Assembly (NCBI GenBank): GCA_028767165.1
Contig: JARACJ010000014.1
Coordinates: 1-64,000, forward strand
DNA length: 64,000 bases
Direction of reading: 5' to 3'
DNA from: Proteobacteria bacterium DTSAM18
Lineage (GTDB): Bacteria; Myxococcota_A; UBA796; GCA-2862545
The notes beneath the pieces were generated by a model that was given only the letters and a program-made list of their open reading frames with translations, did no database searches and was not told where the DNA came from. Shown here one piece after another: positions 19,569 through 29,727 of the stretch; within the stretch, counting starts at the first letter, position 1, and every line of letters starts with the position of its first letter. A program made the position numbers and the translations under genes.

Positions 19569-21683
19569 TCACGGTGCGATCGTGAGCACCTGGTCCGCCG
19601 CGACGTGCTTCAGCTCGAAGATCTCGCCCGTCGGGTAGGCGACCCGGACTTCCTGGGCATGGCGGGCGTTGCCGAGGCCCACGTGGAGCGTGGCCTCGGA
19701 CTGGCAGTCGCCGTTCTGGCCACCTCTGTACAGGAAGCGCTGCCACTTGCCCGCGGCCTTGACGTCGACGATGGCCCCCACGGGGGAGGGGAGGCCTGCC
19801 GGGCCCTCCAGGTCGAGGCGGAGCCAGTGTCCGTCCGCCAGCTCGTTGCCGAGGATGTAGGTGGCGGGGCTGAGGAAGTGGGCGCCGAAGCCCACGTCCA
19901 CGACGATGTCCAGATCACCGTCGTCGTCCATGTCGCCCACTTCCATGCAGCTCACGTGGCCGATGGAGGGGCCCGCCAGATCGCCGGTGGGGTCGTCCTC
20001 GAACCGGGAGAAGCCACCGTCCCCATCGTTGAGCCAGAGCTGGTTGGGGAAGTTGAGCGCGTTGTTGGAGCAGCCCAGGTACACGTCCTGGTCACCGTCG
20101 TTGTCGACGTCCGCGATCACCGCCGCGTGGCAGCCATCCTGCTCCAGGGGAGAGTCCGGCCACCGCTCGTACACACCGGCCTCGGCGTTCATCCTCCACA
20201 CCCTGCTCCGACTCACGCGGGGGTCGGGGCGGGGCGGGGTGAGCAGGGACCAGTCGACGATGGGCGCGTCCTCCCCGTGCAGGGTCACGCCGATGTAGGC
20301 GTTGCGTTGCTGGGGCGCGACGTGCCAGCCATCGGCCTCACGCCAGATGTGGACGGCGCGGTCGGCCGCCGGGATGTTCCCGCTGGCATCCGGCTCCGGC
20401 AGGTCGGGCCTGCCGAGGGGAAGGTCCGCGGACACGGTGATGACGTCCTGGTCGTAGCGCACGCCCGCGACCTCGAAGGGGGCGATGGTGCCGCGTGTGG
20501 CCGTCTCCACCTGCACCGTGAGGTCGCCCGCGGTGTGCACGAGCACCTCGTTGGGGATGTCGGTGGAGGTGATGGAGGCGAAGCGGATGGTGTGGTCGTC
20601 CACCCGATCGATGTCCTGGGTGGTCCACTCCGGCCGGTACAGCAGGATCATGTCCTCGTCGCCGTCGCCGTCCAGGTCGCCGGTCCGTACGCCCGTGATG
20701 CCGTAGTCGAAGTCCGGGTAGTTCGCACCGGTGGCCTCGTCGCCAGGCCACAGGGGCCACACCGGCTCACCGACGTTCCGACCCCCGACGGGGAGCTCGA
20801 GCAGGGCCATGCGACCGTCCCCGTCGAGGTCGAGGAGCGATGGCAGGCGCTGGGCCCTGGCGGGGACGTACCCCTGCCACCCCTCCGTCGGGACGTACTC
20901 GATCGTCGGGGGCATGACGCTGTCGTCCCACGCGCCGATGAAGTGGATCGACGGGTCCTGTTCGGGGCGGTTCGGTGGAAGCGTGTTGTGGAACAGGTCG
21001 GACACGCCGTCCCGGCTGACGTCGGCATAGAACATCCGGTAGCCCCGGGGCGCAGGTCGATCCGCGTTCAGGAGCTCGACGGCATCCTCGCCGGTGCCGT
21101 CCGGGAAGATGCGGAAGAGCTGCGTCGGGCTGTCGCCGCCGGTGGTTTGGATCAACTCCTTCAGGCCATCGTCGTCGGCGTCCACGACGATGGCGCCGTG
21201 TCGGTCGGCCGTGAGGTCCGTGAGCCCTGGGATGGCCGTGGGGAGCAGGGCGCCGTCGGGGTCGGTGAGCAGCAGGGTGGGCATGCCGATGTGGTGGTTG
21301 ATGTACAGGTCGTTGCGCCCGTCCTGGTTCATGTCGGCGATGACGATGCCCCATCCCCGCAGGTCGTCCCGGATCGGACTCGGGGGCTCGAGACGGCGGA
21401 AGGGGGCCCAGGCGGCCGGTGCACCCGTGTCGCCGGTGTCCTGGCACCAGGGGCCGTTGCCCGGCTTGTCCCCGAGGGCCCCGTCCGTCCACCAGTGCCC
21501 ACTGCCTCGTCGCTGTCCGCAGGCATGGCTCCGGGAGGCCAGCTCGGGCATGGACGTCGGGGCCAGGCGGGCTCCGTCGCCGGGCGCCTCCGTCTGGGGC
21601 ACCTTGGCGTCCTCTGGGAGGGCACACGCGGTGAGCAGGAGGAGGGCTATGGCCCACGGGGCCTGATGACGGGATGGTCGCAT
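19569..21683 (-). CDS. VCBS/FG-GAP repeat lipoprotein with C-terminal ASPIC/UnbV domain
   Basis: A 704-residue exported protein. The signal ALLLLTACALP carries a lipobox. The mature part contains repeated Asp-rich loops of the FG-GAP/VCBS type (DMNQDGRNDLYIN, DLDGDGRMALLE, DLDGDGDEDMILL, DVDNDGDQDVYLG, DMDDDGDLDIVVD), which form an integrin-like beta-propeller with Ca-binding loops. The last ~70 residues (GAIVDVKAAGKWQRF ... VGLGNA) fit the ASPIC/UnbV domain that often ends such proteins. The start is the ATG at 21683 because the hydrophobic signal begins just after it. The ribosome site is weak. Likely a surface-exposed binding protein; the ligand is unknown. Confidence 0.8.
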   Translation of the reverse strand: MRPSRHQAPWAIALLLLTACALPEDAKVPQTEAPGDGARLAPTSMPELASRSHACGQRRGSGHWWTDGALGDKPGNGPWCQDTGDTGAPAAWAPFRRLEPPSPIRDDLRGWGIVIADMNQDGRNDLYINHHIGMPTLLLTDPDGALLPTAIPGLTDLTADRHGAIVVDADDDGLKELIQTTGGDSPTQLFRIFPDGTGEDAVELLNADRPAPRGYRMFYADVSRDGVSDLFHNTLPPNRPEQDPSIHFIGAWDDSVMPPTIEYVPTEGWQGYVPARAQRLPSLLDLDGDGRMALLELPVGGRNVGEPVWPLWPGDEATGANYPDFDYGITGVRTGDLDGDGDEDMILLYRPEWTTQDIDRVDDHTIRFASITSTDIPNEVLVHTAGDLTVQVETATRGTIAPFEVAGVRYDQDVITVSADLPLGRPDLPEPDASGNIPAADRAVHIWREADGWHVAPQQRNAYIGVTLHGEDAPIVDWSLLTPPRPDPRVSRSRVWRMNAEAGVYERWPDSPLEQDGCHAAVIADVDNDGDQDVYLGCSNNALNFPNQLWLNDGDGGFSRFEDDPTGDLAGPSIGHVSCMEVGDMDDDGDLDIVVDVGFGAHFLSPATYILGNELADGHWLRLDLEGPAGLPSPVGAIVDVKAAGKWQRFLYRGGQNGDCQSEATLHVGLGNARHAQEVRVAYPTGEIFELKHVAADQVLTIAP

Positions 21684-21904
21684 GATGAAGTCCGTTGCCT
21701 GCAGCTGTGGATCCTGGCGAACGGATGCCGGACCGATCGGCTGGAGGGCGGGCCCATCGGCGTCGGGCCCTACGGGACGCTCCGGGGAAGGCCCGGGTAC
21801 CCGTCCGGTGGTCGGGGGTGGAGTCGGGACGGAGCTGTCCGAAGAGCACCTGACGGCAGCCGTGGCGGGCCTGTCGCAGCACGGAACAGGAGGTCCCACC
21901 CGAC

Positions 21905-22633
21905 GTGAACTACTACCTGCACGCGCTGGTGCTGCTCCAGGTGGCGTTCCCGTGGGCGCTCGACCGGTTCCGCATCGTCCACGGTCAGGCCCGTGGTCGG
22001 GAGGGGCTCGTCCTGGCCGTCTATGGCCTGTGGCTCCTCGGGTGGGGCATCACCACGGCCGTGATGTCCTGGTACGGTGTGTACACCCAGGACGACTTCC
22101 TGCAGTGGCTGCCCGGGCTGTGGCTGTGGTTCATGCCCTGGGCGGTGGCCCTCCTTCCGCTGGGCCTGTTCCCGGGGCTCGATCGGCTCCTCGACCGGGT
22201 GGGACGCTCGACGCCGCCCCACCGCTTCGCCTGGCTGCACACGTTGCGCCTCGGGGCCGTGTTCACGGTGGTGCTGGCGCTGCAGACACGGTTTCCCCTG
22301 CCGACGCTCGTCCTGTTCAGCCTGCCCGAGATCGCCTATGGCGTCGTCGCGGTGGCCATGGTTCCGTGGATCGTGAGAGGGCGGGTGGGGCTGCGCGCCT
22401 GGCGGATCTGGAACGGGGCCGGTGTCGTGGCGGGCCTCGGCCTGGGACTCGTGGGGCTCAACCTGTCGATCCCCGGCCCCCTGCAGGTCTTCGCCACGGA
22501 GCCCACGGCCGCCATCGTCCTCGACTGGCCGCTCGCCCTCGCTTCCACGGCCACGGTGCCCTGGTTCGCGCTGGTGAACCTGTGGGCGCTGCAGAGTGTT
22601 CGTGGCACGGGACCCCACGGCCACGGGGTATGA
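21905..22633 (+). CDS. Polytopic membrane protein, unknown function
   Basis: A 242-residue hydrophobic protein with about six predicted membrane helices (for example ALVLLQVAFPWAL, GLWLWFMPWAVALLPLGLF, VVAGLGLGLVGLNL) separated by short Arg-rich loops. The start is GTG at 21905, with GGAGG about 12 bp upstream. It is 20 bp before the photolyase gene and probably cotranscribed with it. No family is recognised. Confidence 0.65.
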   Translation: MNYYLHALVLLQVAFPWALDRFRIVHGQARGREGLVLAVYGLWLLGWGITTAVMSWYGVYTQDDFLQWLPGLWLWFMPWAVALLPLGLFPGLDRLLDRVGRSTPPHRFAWLHTLRLGAVFTVVLALQTRFPLPTLVLFSLPEIAYGVVAVAMVPWIVRGRVGLRAWRIWNGAGVVAGLGLGLVGLNLSIPGPLQVFATEPTAAIVLDWPLALASTATVPWFALVNLWALQSVRGTGPHGHGV

Positions 22634-22652
22634 CACGGGCAGGGGAGGTGAC

Positions 22653-24095
22653 ATGCGGACGCTGGTGTGGTTTCGACGGGATCTGAGGACCCATGATCAT
22701 CCTGCGCTCACCCATGCGTGCAGGCAGGGCGACGACGGCGTGATCGGCGTGTTCCTGCTGCAGCCGGATCAGTGGAAGGAACACGACGAGGCGCCCATCA
22801 AGATCGATCTGCTGCTGCGGACCCTGTCCGAGCTGTCGAGGGCCCTGTCCGAGAAGAACATCCCGCTCCGCGTGGTGACCGTGGGCCGCTTCGACGGGGC
22901 CCCGGCCGCCCTGACGAAGGTGGCCGAGGAGACGGGCTGCGAGGCGCTCGTGTTCCACGCCGAGTACCCCATCCACGAGCGGAGGCGGGATCGTGCCGTC
23001 CGTGAGGCGTTCGAAGGCGCCGGGCTCACGGTGGACGTGTTCCATGATCAGGTGCTCTTCGAGCCGGGTGAGGTGCTCACGAAGGCGGGAGACGTGTACG
23101 GCGTGTACACACCGTTCCGGCGCAACGTGAGCCAGCGGCTGATCACCGAAGGGGTGCCGTCTCCGCTGCCCGCACCCACGAAGCAGCCGGACACCGGCGT
23201 GTCCCCGGACGAGGTGCCGGAGGCGATCGCGGGGTTCAAGCGCTTTCCCAAGGGCTCGGAGGCGCGTTGGCCGGCGGGGGAGGAGGCCGCTCGGAAGCGG
23301 CTGCAGGCGTTCGTGGACGAGGGCCTGTCGCGGTACCACGAGGAGCGGGATCTTCCCGGCATCGAGAGCACGAGCAAGCTGTCGCCCTATCTGGCGCTCG
23401 GCATGATCTCGGTGACCCAGTGCCTGCATGCGGCGCTGCAGGTCGACCCCGATGCCCTGGACATGAGGCATCGCTCGGGACCGTCGGTGTGGGTGAGCGA
23501 GCTGCTGTGGCGGGAGTTCTACAAGCACCTGCTGGTGGGCTTCCCCCGCGTCAGCCGCCATGGGTCGTTCCACCGTCAGTACGACGGGCTCCCCTGGCGC
23601 GACAGCGAGGCGGACTTCGACGCCTGGTGCGAGGGGCGCACCGGCTACCCGTTCGTGGACGCGGCCATGCGCCAGCTGAAGGCCACCGGCTGGATGCACA
23701 ACCGCATGCGCATGGTGGTGGCCATGTTCCTCAGCAAGCACCTGCTGCTCGACTGGCGCAAGGGCGAGCAGTTCTTCATGCGGCACCTCGTCGACGGCGA
23801 CCTCGCGGCGAACAACGGCGGCTGGCAGTGGTCGGCGAGCACCGGGGCCGACGGCGCGCCGTACTTCCGCATCTTCAATCCCATCAGCCAGGGCCAGCGC
23901 TTCGACCCGGACGGCGCCTACATCCTGCGGTGGGTGCCCGAGCTCGAGGGGCTCACGGGCAAGGATCTGCACCAGCCCTGGCGTGTGGGCAAGGAGGAGG
24001 TGGAGCGGCGGGGGTACGTGATGCCGATCGTGGATCAGAAGGCGGGGAGGGAGAGGGCGATCGCGGCGTTCAAGGCGTATCGGGAGGATCTGTAG
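22653..24095 (+). CDS. phrB: Class I deoxyribodipyrimidine photolyase
   Basis: Uses blue light and reduced FAD to split cyclobutane pyrimidine dimers. The 480-residue protein has the N-terminal antenna domain (LVWFRRDLRTHDHPAL) and the C-terminal FAD domain. The latter has WVSELLWREFYKHLL, the DNA/FAD-binding run GYPFVDAAMRQL, TGWMHNRMRMV, and NGGWQWSASTG, typical of CPD-specific class I enzymes rather than (6-4) enzymes. The ATG follows GGGGAGG. A second, unrelated-type photolyase lies at 37992-39545. Confidence 0.93.
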   Translation: MRTLVWFRRDLRTHDHPALTHACRQGDDGVIGVFLLQPDQWKEHDEAPIKIDLLLRTLSELSRALSEKNIPLRVVTVGRFDGAPAALTKVAEETGCEALVFHAEYPIHERRRDRAVREAFEGAGLTVDVFHDQVLFEPGEVLTKAGDVYGVYTPFRRNVSQRLITEGVPSPLPAPTKQPDTGVSPDEVPEAIAGFKRFPKGSEARWPAGEEAARKRLQAFVDEGLSRYHEERDLPGIESTSKLSPYLALGMISVTQCLHAALQVDPDALDMRHRSGPSVWVSELLWREFYKHLLVGFPRVSRHGSFHRQYDGLPWRDSEADFDAWCEGRTGYPFVDAAMRQLKATGWMHNRMRMVVAMFLSKHLLLDWRKGEQFFMRHLVDGDLAANNGGWQWSASTGADGAPYFRIFNPISQGQRFDPDGAYILRWVPELEGLTGKDLHQPWRVGKEEVERRGYVMPIVDQKAGRERAIAAFKAYREDL

Positions 24096-24168
24096 AGCAT
24101 CCAACGCATGGGGACGGGTTCGGAAGGACCACGGAGGTGCGCGGTGGGGCGATGGTCCTGTGGGTGTC

Positions 24169-24672
24169 CTACCCCTCCTCGGCCGCCCTGCGCATCTCCT
24201 CGGCCATGCCCCGATCGAACGCCACCAGCGTGACCTGCATGTCCGGGCTCCTCTCCAGCTCCTCGGTCAGGGTGTCCACGGCGATGCGGCAGGCCTGGTC
24301 CCTGGGGTAGCCGTACACGCCGCAGCTGATGGCGGGAAACGCGATGCTCCGCAGCCCGTGCTCCCGGGCGAGGGCCATGCTGTTCCGGTAGCAGCTCGCG
24401 AGCAGCTCCGGCTCGCCACGGTCGCCGCCGTGCCAGACCGGTCCCACCGTGTGGATGACGTGGCGTGCGGGCAGGCGGTGGCCGCCAGTGAGGCGGGCCT
24501 CGCCCGTGGGGCATCCGCCGATGCTCCGGCACTCCTCGAGCAGGCCGGGGCCCGCCGCACGGTGGATGGCGCCGTCCACGCCACCCCCTCCGAGCAGCGA
24601 GCTGTTGGCTGCGTTGACGATGGCATCCACGTCGAGCGTGGTGATGTCCGTCTGCTGCACGTCGAGAGGCAT
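24169..24672 (-). CDS. Macrodomain protein (MacroD-type ADP-ribose hydrolase)
   Basis: A stand-alone macrodomain of 167 residues. Members of the MacroD/YmdB group remove ADP-ribose from proteins or deacetylate O-acetyl-ADP-ribose. The ADP-ribose-binding motifs are [20 protein letters not shown] and the phosphate loop SCGVYGYP, with VIHTVGPVW between them. It is convergent with the photolyase gene and divergent from the TonB receptor. The long frame continuing upstream is antisense to the receptor; the ATG after CGGAGCC is the sensible start. Confidence 0.9.
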   Translation of the reverse strand: MPLDVQQTDITTLDVDAIVNAANSSLLGGGGVDGAIHRAAGPGLLEECRSIGGCPTGEARLTGGHRLPARHVIHTVGPVWHGGDRGEPELLASCYRNSMALAREHGLRSIAFPAISCGVYGYPRDQACRIAVDTLTEELERSPDMQVTLVAFDRGMAEEMRRAAEEG

Positions 24673-24757
24673 GGAGGCTCCGGGGAAGCGCGGTCCGTCC
24701 TGGACATGTCGTGCCCGGGCGGCGCCCCTGAACCCCGGTGGGTGCCACCCTGTCAAT

Positions 24758-24800
24758 CCATGTGCAAAAGTGTGGACGCTGCACATGGTTGGTGTATACA
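24758..24800 (+). promoter_or_regulatory. Inverted repeat and putative -10 upstream of the TonB receptor
   Basis: A perfect 9-bp inverted repeat (CCATGTGCA, 24758-24766; TGCACATGG, 24780-24788) with a 13-bp spacer is followed by TATACA (24795-24800), 29 bp before the receptor ATG. The repeat covers the place where a -35 box would sit and no good -35 is present, so it may be the site of an activator or repressor. Confidence 0.45.
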
Positions 24801-24828
24801 AGGGGCCTCGCACACCGATGGGACGTCC

Positions 24829-27336
24829 ATGAAGCTCTTCCTCCTCTGGCTGGTCTCCCAGTTCGCCTGGGCCCAGGACAACGAATTCAAGCTGCCCGAG
24901 GTCATCTACGAGGCGCCGGTCCTGTATCCGGAGGATGCGGTCGAGCAGCTGCAGCAGGCGTCGGTCCGCCTGAAGCTCGTGGTGCTCCCCGATGGTACGC
25001 CGGTCGACATCGAGGTGGTCGACAGTCCGGACGATGCCTTCTCGCGGGCCGCCATCGAAGCGATGGGGAACTACCGGTTCGAGCCGGCGACCGTCGACGG
25101 AGACCCGGTGGCCAGCACCATCGAGTACGTGCTCAACTTCACCCTCGAGCTGCAACCGGTGCTGAGCATCCAGGGGCGTGTGCTCGAGGCGGGCATCCGT
25201 CAGCCCCTCGCCAACACCACCATCGAGCTCACCGGTCCCGATGGGGCGGTGGCCTACACCCGCACCGATGCCTCGGGCGCCTTCGCCCTGTACGATCTGG
25301 CGCCCGGCCCCTGGTCCCTGACCGTGGTGGCACCGGGGCTGCGCTCCGAGTCCTCCGACGTCGTGGTGCAGGACGGCCAGGTGCCCGATCTGACCTTCTA
25401 CCCGGTGCGCGACCGGGCCTGGGAGGAGGACGCCGACGAGGTGATCGAGGTCGTGTACGAGTCCGAGGAGCCCGAGGTCGACGAGCGGGTGATCAGCACC
25501 CAGCGGGCCATGGCCCTGCCCGGCACCAACGGCGACATCCTCAAGGCCGTGCAGAACTTCCCCGGCGTGGCCCGCCCGCCCCTCGGCATCGGCCAGATCA
25601 TCATCCGCGGCACGGCCCCGGAAGACTCCTCCTTCTTCCTCGACGGCCAGCAGATCCCGCTCGTGTTCCACTTCAGCGGCCTGTCCACCGTCCTCAACGG
25701 CGACTCGCTGGAGTCCATCGGGTTCCTCAACGGCAACTTCGGCGTGCGCTACGGCAACACCCTCGGCGGCATCGTCGATCTGAAGACCACCTCGCAGCTG
25801 CCGGAGCGGTCCCGGGGCTACGTGTCGATCGACGTGTACCAGTCGGCCCTGTTCGTGGAGCAGAAGATCGGCGAGCGCACCGCCCTCACGCTGTCGGGGC
25901 GGCGCTCGTACCTCGATGCCTTCCTCGGCCCCATCCTCTCCAGCGCCACCGGGCGGTCGTTCCAGGCGCCTGTGTACTGGGACGTGCAGGCCCGGATGCT
26001 GCACCGGACGGATCGCGACCGCATCGACGCGATGTTCCTGTTCTCCGACGATCGCTTCGCCATCTCCAGCGAAGACGGTGAGACCACCGAGTCGGGCATC
26101 GGCACGCAGTTCATCAAGGGGCGGCTCCTGTGGGAGCGTCGCATGCCGGGCAACTGGTGGAACGAGCTGCACGTGCTCGTCGGACCGGACGAGCAGTCCT
26201 TCCTCTTCGACGGCTCCGATCCCGCGTACGAGCGGCAGCTCAACGTCCAGCTGCGGGAGGAGATCCGCATGGACGCCGACGACAACCTCGGCCTCGGCTG
26301 GCGTGCGGGCGTCGATCTGCAGATCGCGAAGTTCGACTTCGACTACACCTTCGAGGGCTTCGGCGATGGAGAGCCGGAGCGGGCGGAGGGCTGGCGCTAC
26401 CTGCCCAGCCTGTACGCCGAGAACACCTGGAAGCTCGGTCCGGCGACGCTGATCCCCGGTCTGCGGATGGGCATGCAGTTCATCGACGACGAGCACGTCT
26501 CCTGGGCGATCGACCCCCGCGTGAAGGCGGCGATCGATGTGGGTCCCACCACCCGCATCATCGGCGCCACCGGTCTGTACAGCCAGTACGCCCTGCCTCG
26601 TGAGGTCCTCGAGGCGAGCCAGGGCAACCCCGACCTGCGTCCCGAGACGAGCTGGCAGAACAGCATCGCCGTGAAGCAGGAGATGCCCTACGGCCAGAGC
26701 ATCCAGCTCACCGGCTTCTACAACCGCCTGTTCAACCTGATCTCGGGCCGGGAGGATCGCTTCGAGTTCTTCAGCGGTCCGCCTCTCGCGGGACCGAAGG
26801 ACGAGGGCCCGTACGCCAACGACGGCAAGGGCGACATCTACGGCGTCGAGCTGTCCTACCGCTACGAGGGCAAGCGGGCGATCGCCTGGCTCACGGGCAC
26901 CTGGACGCGCTCCTTCCGGCAGGACCGTCCCGGTGAGGAGAGCGAGGTGTTCGCCTTCGACCAGCCCCTGAGCCTGAACGTGCTGGGCAACTACAAGCTG
27001 CCCCGCCAGTGGACCGTCGGCGGCCGTGTCCGCGTGGGATCCGGCAACCCCTACACGCCGGTCTCCAACCGGGCGCAGAACGCCGCCGACCACGGCTTCG
27101 TGCCCATCTACCGGATCGGCGAGGTCGCTCGTGTGCCCACCTTCTGGTCCATCGACATCCGGGTCGACAAGGAGTGGACCTTCAAGAAGTGGGCGCTCAC
27201 GGCCTACCTGGACATCCAGAACGTGACCAACAACCAGAACCCCGAGATCATCGGCTACTCCTACGACTACAGCGAGGAGGACCCCATCTCGGGTCTGCCC
27301 ATCCTGCCGGCCTTCGGCCTGAAAGGAGCGTGGTGA
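24829..27336 (+). CDS. TonB-dependent receptor with N-terminal TonB C-terminal-like domain
   Basis: An 835-residue outer-membrane receptor. Order of parts: short signal peptide ending FAWAQ; residues ~20-110 resembling a TonB C-terminal domain ([21 protein letters not shown] ... [21 protein letters not shown]); a carboxypeptidase-regulatory-like beta-sandwich (~115-195); the plug (~225-330, with [19 protein letters not shown]); and the 22-strand barrel region ending in aromatic/Trp. The substrate is unknown. The ATG at 24829 is the first codon of the signal peptide. The stop overlaps the start of a lipoprotein gene, a common receptor/surface-lipoprotein pairing. Confidence 0.88.
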   Translation: MKLFLLWLVSQFAWAQDNEFKLPEVIYEAPVLYPEDAVEQLQQASVRLKLVVLPDGTPVDIEVVDSPDDAFSRAAIEAMGNYRFEPATVDGDPVASTIEYVLNFTLELQPVLSIQGRVLEAGIRQPLANTTIELTGPDGAVAYTRTDASGAFALYDLAPGPWSLTVVAPGLRSESSDVVVQDGQVPDLTFYPVRDRAWEEDADEVIEVVYESEEPEVDERVISTQRAMALPGTNGDILKAVQNFPGVARPPLGIGQIIIRGTAPEDSSFFLDGQQIPLVFHFSGLSTVLNGDSLESIGFLNGNFGVRYGNTLGGIVDLKTTSQLPERSRGYVSIDVYQSALFVEQKIGERTALTLSGRRSYLDAFLGPILSSATGRSFQAPVYWDVQARMLHRTDRDRIDAMFLFSDDRFAISSEDGETTESGIGTQFIKGRLLWERRMPGNWWNELHVLVGPDEQSFLFDGSDPAYERQLNVQLREEIRMDADDNLGLGWRAGVDLQIAKFDFDYTFEGFGDGEPERAEGWRYLPSLYAENTWKLGPATLIPGLRMGMQFIDDEHVSWAIDPRVKAAIDVGPTTRIIGATGLYSQYALPREVLEASQGNPDLRPETSWQNSIAVKQEMPYGQSIQLTGFYNRLFNLISGREDRFEFFSGPPLAGPKDEGPYANDGKGDIYGVELSYRYEGKRAIAWLTGTWTRSFRQDRPGEESEVFAFDQPLSLNVLGNYKLPRQWTVGGRVRVGSGNPYTPVSNRAQNAADHGFVPIYRIGEVARVPTFWSIDIRVDKEWTFKKWALTAYLDIQNVTNNQNPEIIGYSYDYSEEDPISGLPILPAFGLKGAW

Positions 27337-28148
27337 TGCTGCCCCGAGTCCTGCCCATCCTGCTCCTGGCCGCCTGTCAGGGGCCCGACGAGGACACCCT
27401 GCTCGAGGAGCTGCGGGTCCTGAGCCTGCGGGCAGACCCGCCCCAGGCGGGCCCCGGCGTGTTCCGCGTCGACGCCACCGTGGTCGACCCCCTGGACCAG
27501 GGCGCCGAGTTCGCGATGTGGACCTGCCTCAACGGGGCCGGTGGATGCCTCGAGGAGAACCTCGGCGATCTCGCCCTGTGGAGCACCTGGGCCCCGGTCG
27601 ACGGGGAGGAGTACAGCCACACCTTCCCGAGCGTGATCCCCCCCGGCATCGAGCTGCCCTTCGGACCGGCGGTGTACGGACTCGCCTGCGAGCCGGGTCT
27701 GTGTCCGCTCCTCGATCTGCTCGCGGATCCGCCGGAGCCGGGCACGCAGGCCTACGACGAGGCCGCGGCCTGGATGGCCGACCCCTTCGGCATGCTCGAG
27801 GAGCTGCCGCTCGAGGGGGTGGCGCTCACCTTCCGCTTCCTGCCGGTGGACGACGGTTCGGGGGCCACCAACCCCGTGGTCACCCGCGACGGCGAGGGCC
27901 CCGTGCAGTCGGTGCCGGAGCAGGAGTCCGTGCTCCGCTTCCGGGTGGATGGTGCGTCTCCTACCGTGGCGTACCCGTATGCGGACGCCGGTGGCTGGAC
28001 CATGCCGGCGGTCGAGGTGATCGACGGCGAGGTGGAGCTGCGCTGGATCGCGCCCTCCTACGCGCAGGACCCGGTTCGGTTGTACGTCGCCTTCGAGTCC
28101 GAGGACGGTGGCAGCGCCATCTGGAAGGGGCAGGCCGTGGTGCGCTGA
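27336..28148 (+). CDS. Lipoprotein cotranslated with the TonB receptor
   Basis: A 270-residue protein with signal [10 protein letters not shown], lipidated at Cys15. The mature part is acidic with paired cysteines ([17 protein letters not shown]) and beta-rich C-terminal stretches, perhaps an immunoglobulin-like fold. Its ATG overlaps the receptor stop by one base and AAAGGAG serves both. By position it may work with the receptor in binding the substrate; no family is recognised. Confidence 0.75.
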   Translation: MLPRVLPILLLAACQGPDEDTLLEELRVLSLRADPPQAGPGVFRVDATVVDPLDQGAEFAMWTCLNGAGGCLEENLGDLALWSTWAPVDGEEYSHTFPSVIPPGIELPFGPAVYGLACEPGLCPLLDLLADPPEPGTQAYDEAAAWMADPFGMLEELPLEGVALTFRFLPVDDGSGATNPVVTRDGEGPVQSVPEQESVLRFRVDGASPTVAYPYADAGGWTMPAVEVIDGEVELRWIAPSYAQDPVRLYVAFESEDGGSAIWKGQAVVR

Positions 28149-28155
28149 AGCCATC

Positions 28156-28177
28156 GTCCCGGTCGGGACTTGATTGT
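28156..28177 (+). terminator. Possible terminator after the receptor/lipoprotein pair
   Basis: A 5-bp stem GTCCC / GGGAC with loop GGTC followed by TTGATTGT, 8 bp after the lipoprotein stop. It is short, so a weak candidate. Confidence 0.4.
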
Positions 28178-28233
28178 GGGCGGGCGGTGTACGATGGGAC
28201 CCTCGATGTCCCCGCGTGGGGAAGGGAGGAACC

Positions 28234-29637
28234 ATGCGCGCCGCGGTCCTACTGTGTACGCTGGCCATGATGGCCTGCAACGACGGCAAGGAGAGCCCAC
28301 AACGGGTGGAGGAAGGGCCCGCGGTCGATGCCGATCGGGAGAAGACCATCGAGGTCGGCGAGGAGCTGTACCTGTGGACGCTCCCCATCATGAGGAGCCA
28401 CGAAGCCATCAGCCGCCTGGCGCTCCATCCGGACTCCGGTGCCTTCCTCGCCGCGCCCAACGAGCTGATGCGACCGGGGGGACTCCTCGATGCCAACTTC
28501 GACGCCATCCCGGAGGTGAGCAGCGACATCCTGTACGTCGGGGCGGCGCTCGACCTGCGGGCCGAGCCCCAGGTGTTCACCTTTCCCTCCGCGGCGGACC
28601 GCTACCACGCCTTCCAGTTCACGGATCTGTTCGGCTACAACTTCGCCTACGTCGGCACCCGCGCCACGGGTGGGGAAGGGGGCATGTACGTGGTGGCCGG
28701 GCCGGACTGGAAAGGAGACATTCCCGAAGGGGCCACCCTTCTTCGCTCCGAGACGTACCTTCTGATGATGGTGGGCCGGGTGATGGTCGACTCCCGCGAC
28801 GACATCGCGGCGGCACAGCGGACGCTCGATCAGGTCACGCTGCTGCCCCTGTCCAAGTACCTGGGGCAGCCTGCACCTCCGCCGCCCGCCGAGCCCCTTC
28901 CCGTGTACCACCGCGAGGCCCTGGGTCTCGACTACATCGACCAGCTCAACGCCCTGCTGGCGCTCACGCAGCCCCAACCGGACGACGAGGAGCGCCTCCG
29001 CCGGTTCGCGGTGGTCGGCGTCTCACCGGGAGCCGAATTCGACCGGGACAGCCTGGGTCCGGGCACGGAGAACGCGCTGAACGCAGGGCTGGCGAACGCC
29101 CGACACGCCTTGCGGGCCGAGCTCACCTCCAGCGGGAAGAACGGCTGGATGCAGACCAAGCACTGGTTCGGAACCCGGGAGCAGCTCCGGGGGCACGATC
29201 TGCAGCGGGCCGTGGGGGCCCACGTGGCCTTGTGGGACGCGAGTCCCGAGGAGATCGTGTACGTGCAGGCGGTCGTCGATGGCGACGGCGATGCCCTCGA
29301 CGGCTCGCTGCAGACCTACAGCCTCACCTTTCCGGAGGGCGCAACACCTCCGGCCGGGGTCCTGTGGTCGGTCACGCCCTATGGTCTGCCCGAGCGACGC
29401 CTGGTCGGAAACGAGGCCGGTCGCTTCAGCATCGACAGCCGGGACGAGGTCGCGAGAGGGCCCGACGGCTCCCTCACGATCACGTTCTCGGCGGCGAAGC
29501 CCGAAGGCGCGGACGCCAACTGGCTTCCGGTGTCGGACGGGCCCTTCGCGGTCGTGATCCGCATGTACGTTCCCGAGGAGGGCGCGCAGGACTACGTGCC
29601 GCCCCCGCTGGTGAAGGCTGGTGCGGTCGAGCGGTAG
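28234..29637 (+). CDS. DUF1254/DUF1214 family lipoprotein
   Basis: A 467-residue lipoprotein (signal LLCTLAMMACNDG). The N-terminal part has the DUF1254 pattern (EELYLWTLPIMRSHEA ... NELMRPGGLLDANFD ... YHAFQFTDLFGYNFAY). The C-terminal part ends with the DUF1214 signature SDGPFAVVIRMYVPEEG preceded by NWLPV. These paired domains occur in exported bacterial proteins of unknown biochemistry. The ATG follows GAAGGGAGG. No partner is evident nearby. Confidence 0.85.
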   Translation: MRAAVLLCTLAMMACNDGKESPQRVEEGPAVDADREKTIEVGEELYLWTLPIMRSHEAISRLALHPDSGAFLAAPNELMRPGGLLDANFDAIPEVSSDILYVGAALDLRAEPQVFTFPSAADRYHAFQFTDLFGYNFAYVGTRATGGEGGMYVVAGPDWKGDIPEGATLLRSETYLLMMVGRVMVDSRDDIAAAQRTLDQVTLLPLSKYLGQPAPPPPAEPLPVYHREALGLDYIDQLNALLALTQPQPDDEERLRRFAVVGVSPGAEFDRDSLGPGTENALNAGLANARHALRAELTSSGKNGWMQTKHWFGTREQLRGHDLQRAVGAHVALWDASPEEIVYVQAVVDGDGDALDGSLQTYSLTFPEGATPPAGVLWSVTPYGLPERRLVGNEAGRFSIDSRDEVARGPDGSLTITFSAAKPEGADANWLPVSDGPFAVVIRMYVPEEGAQDYVPPPLVKAGAVER

Positions 29638-29727
29638 GCGCTTTCGTGCGCCCTGGAGGGGGGCCTCCTTGAAGCGGGAGGCCGTCGGACCGATGGGCAG
29701 TGCGCCCGTCGACCTCAGGAGGCGACC

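Noticed and set aside
27009-28270. Long Arg-rich frames overlapping the receptor and lipoprotein genes
   Set aside because: Typical off-frame products of high-GC genes; the overlapped genes have clear signals and domains.
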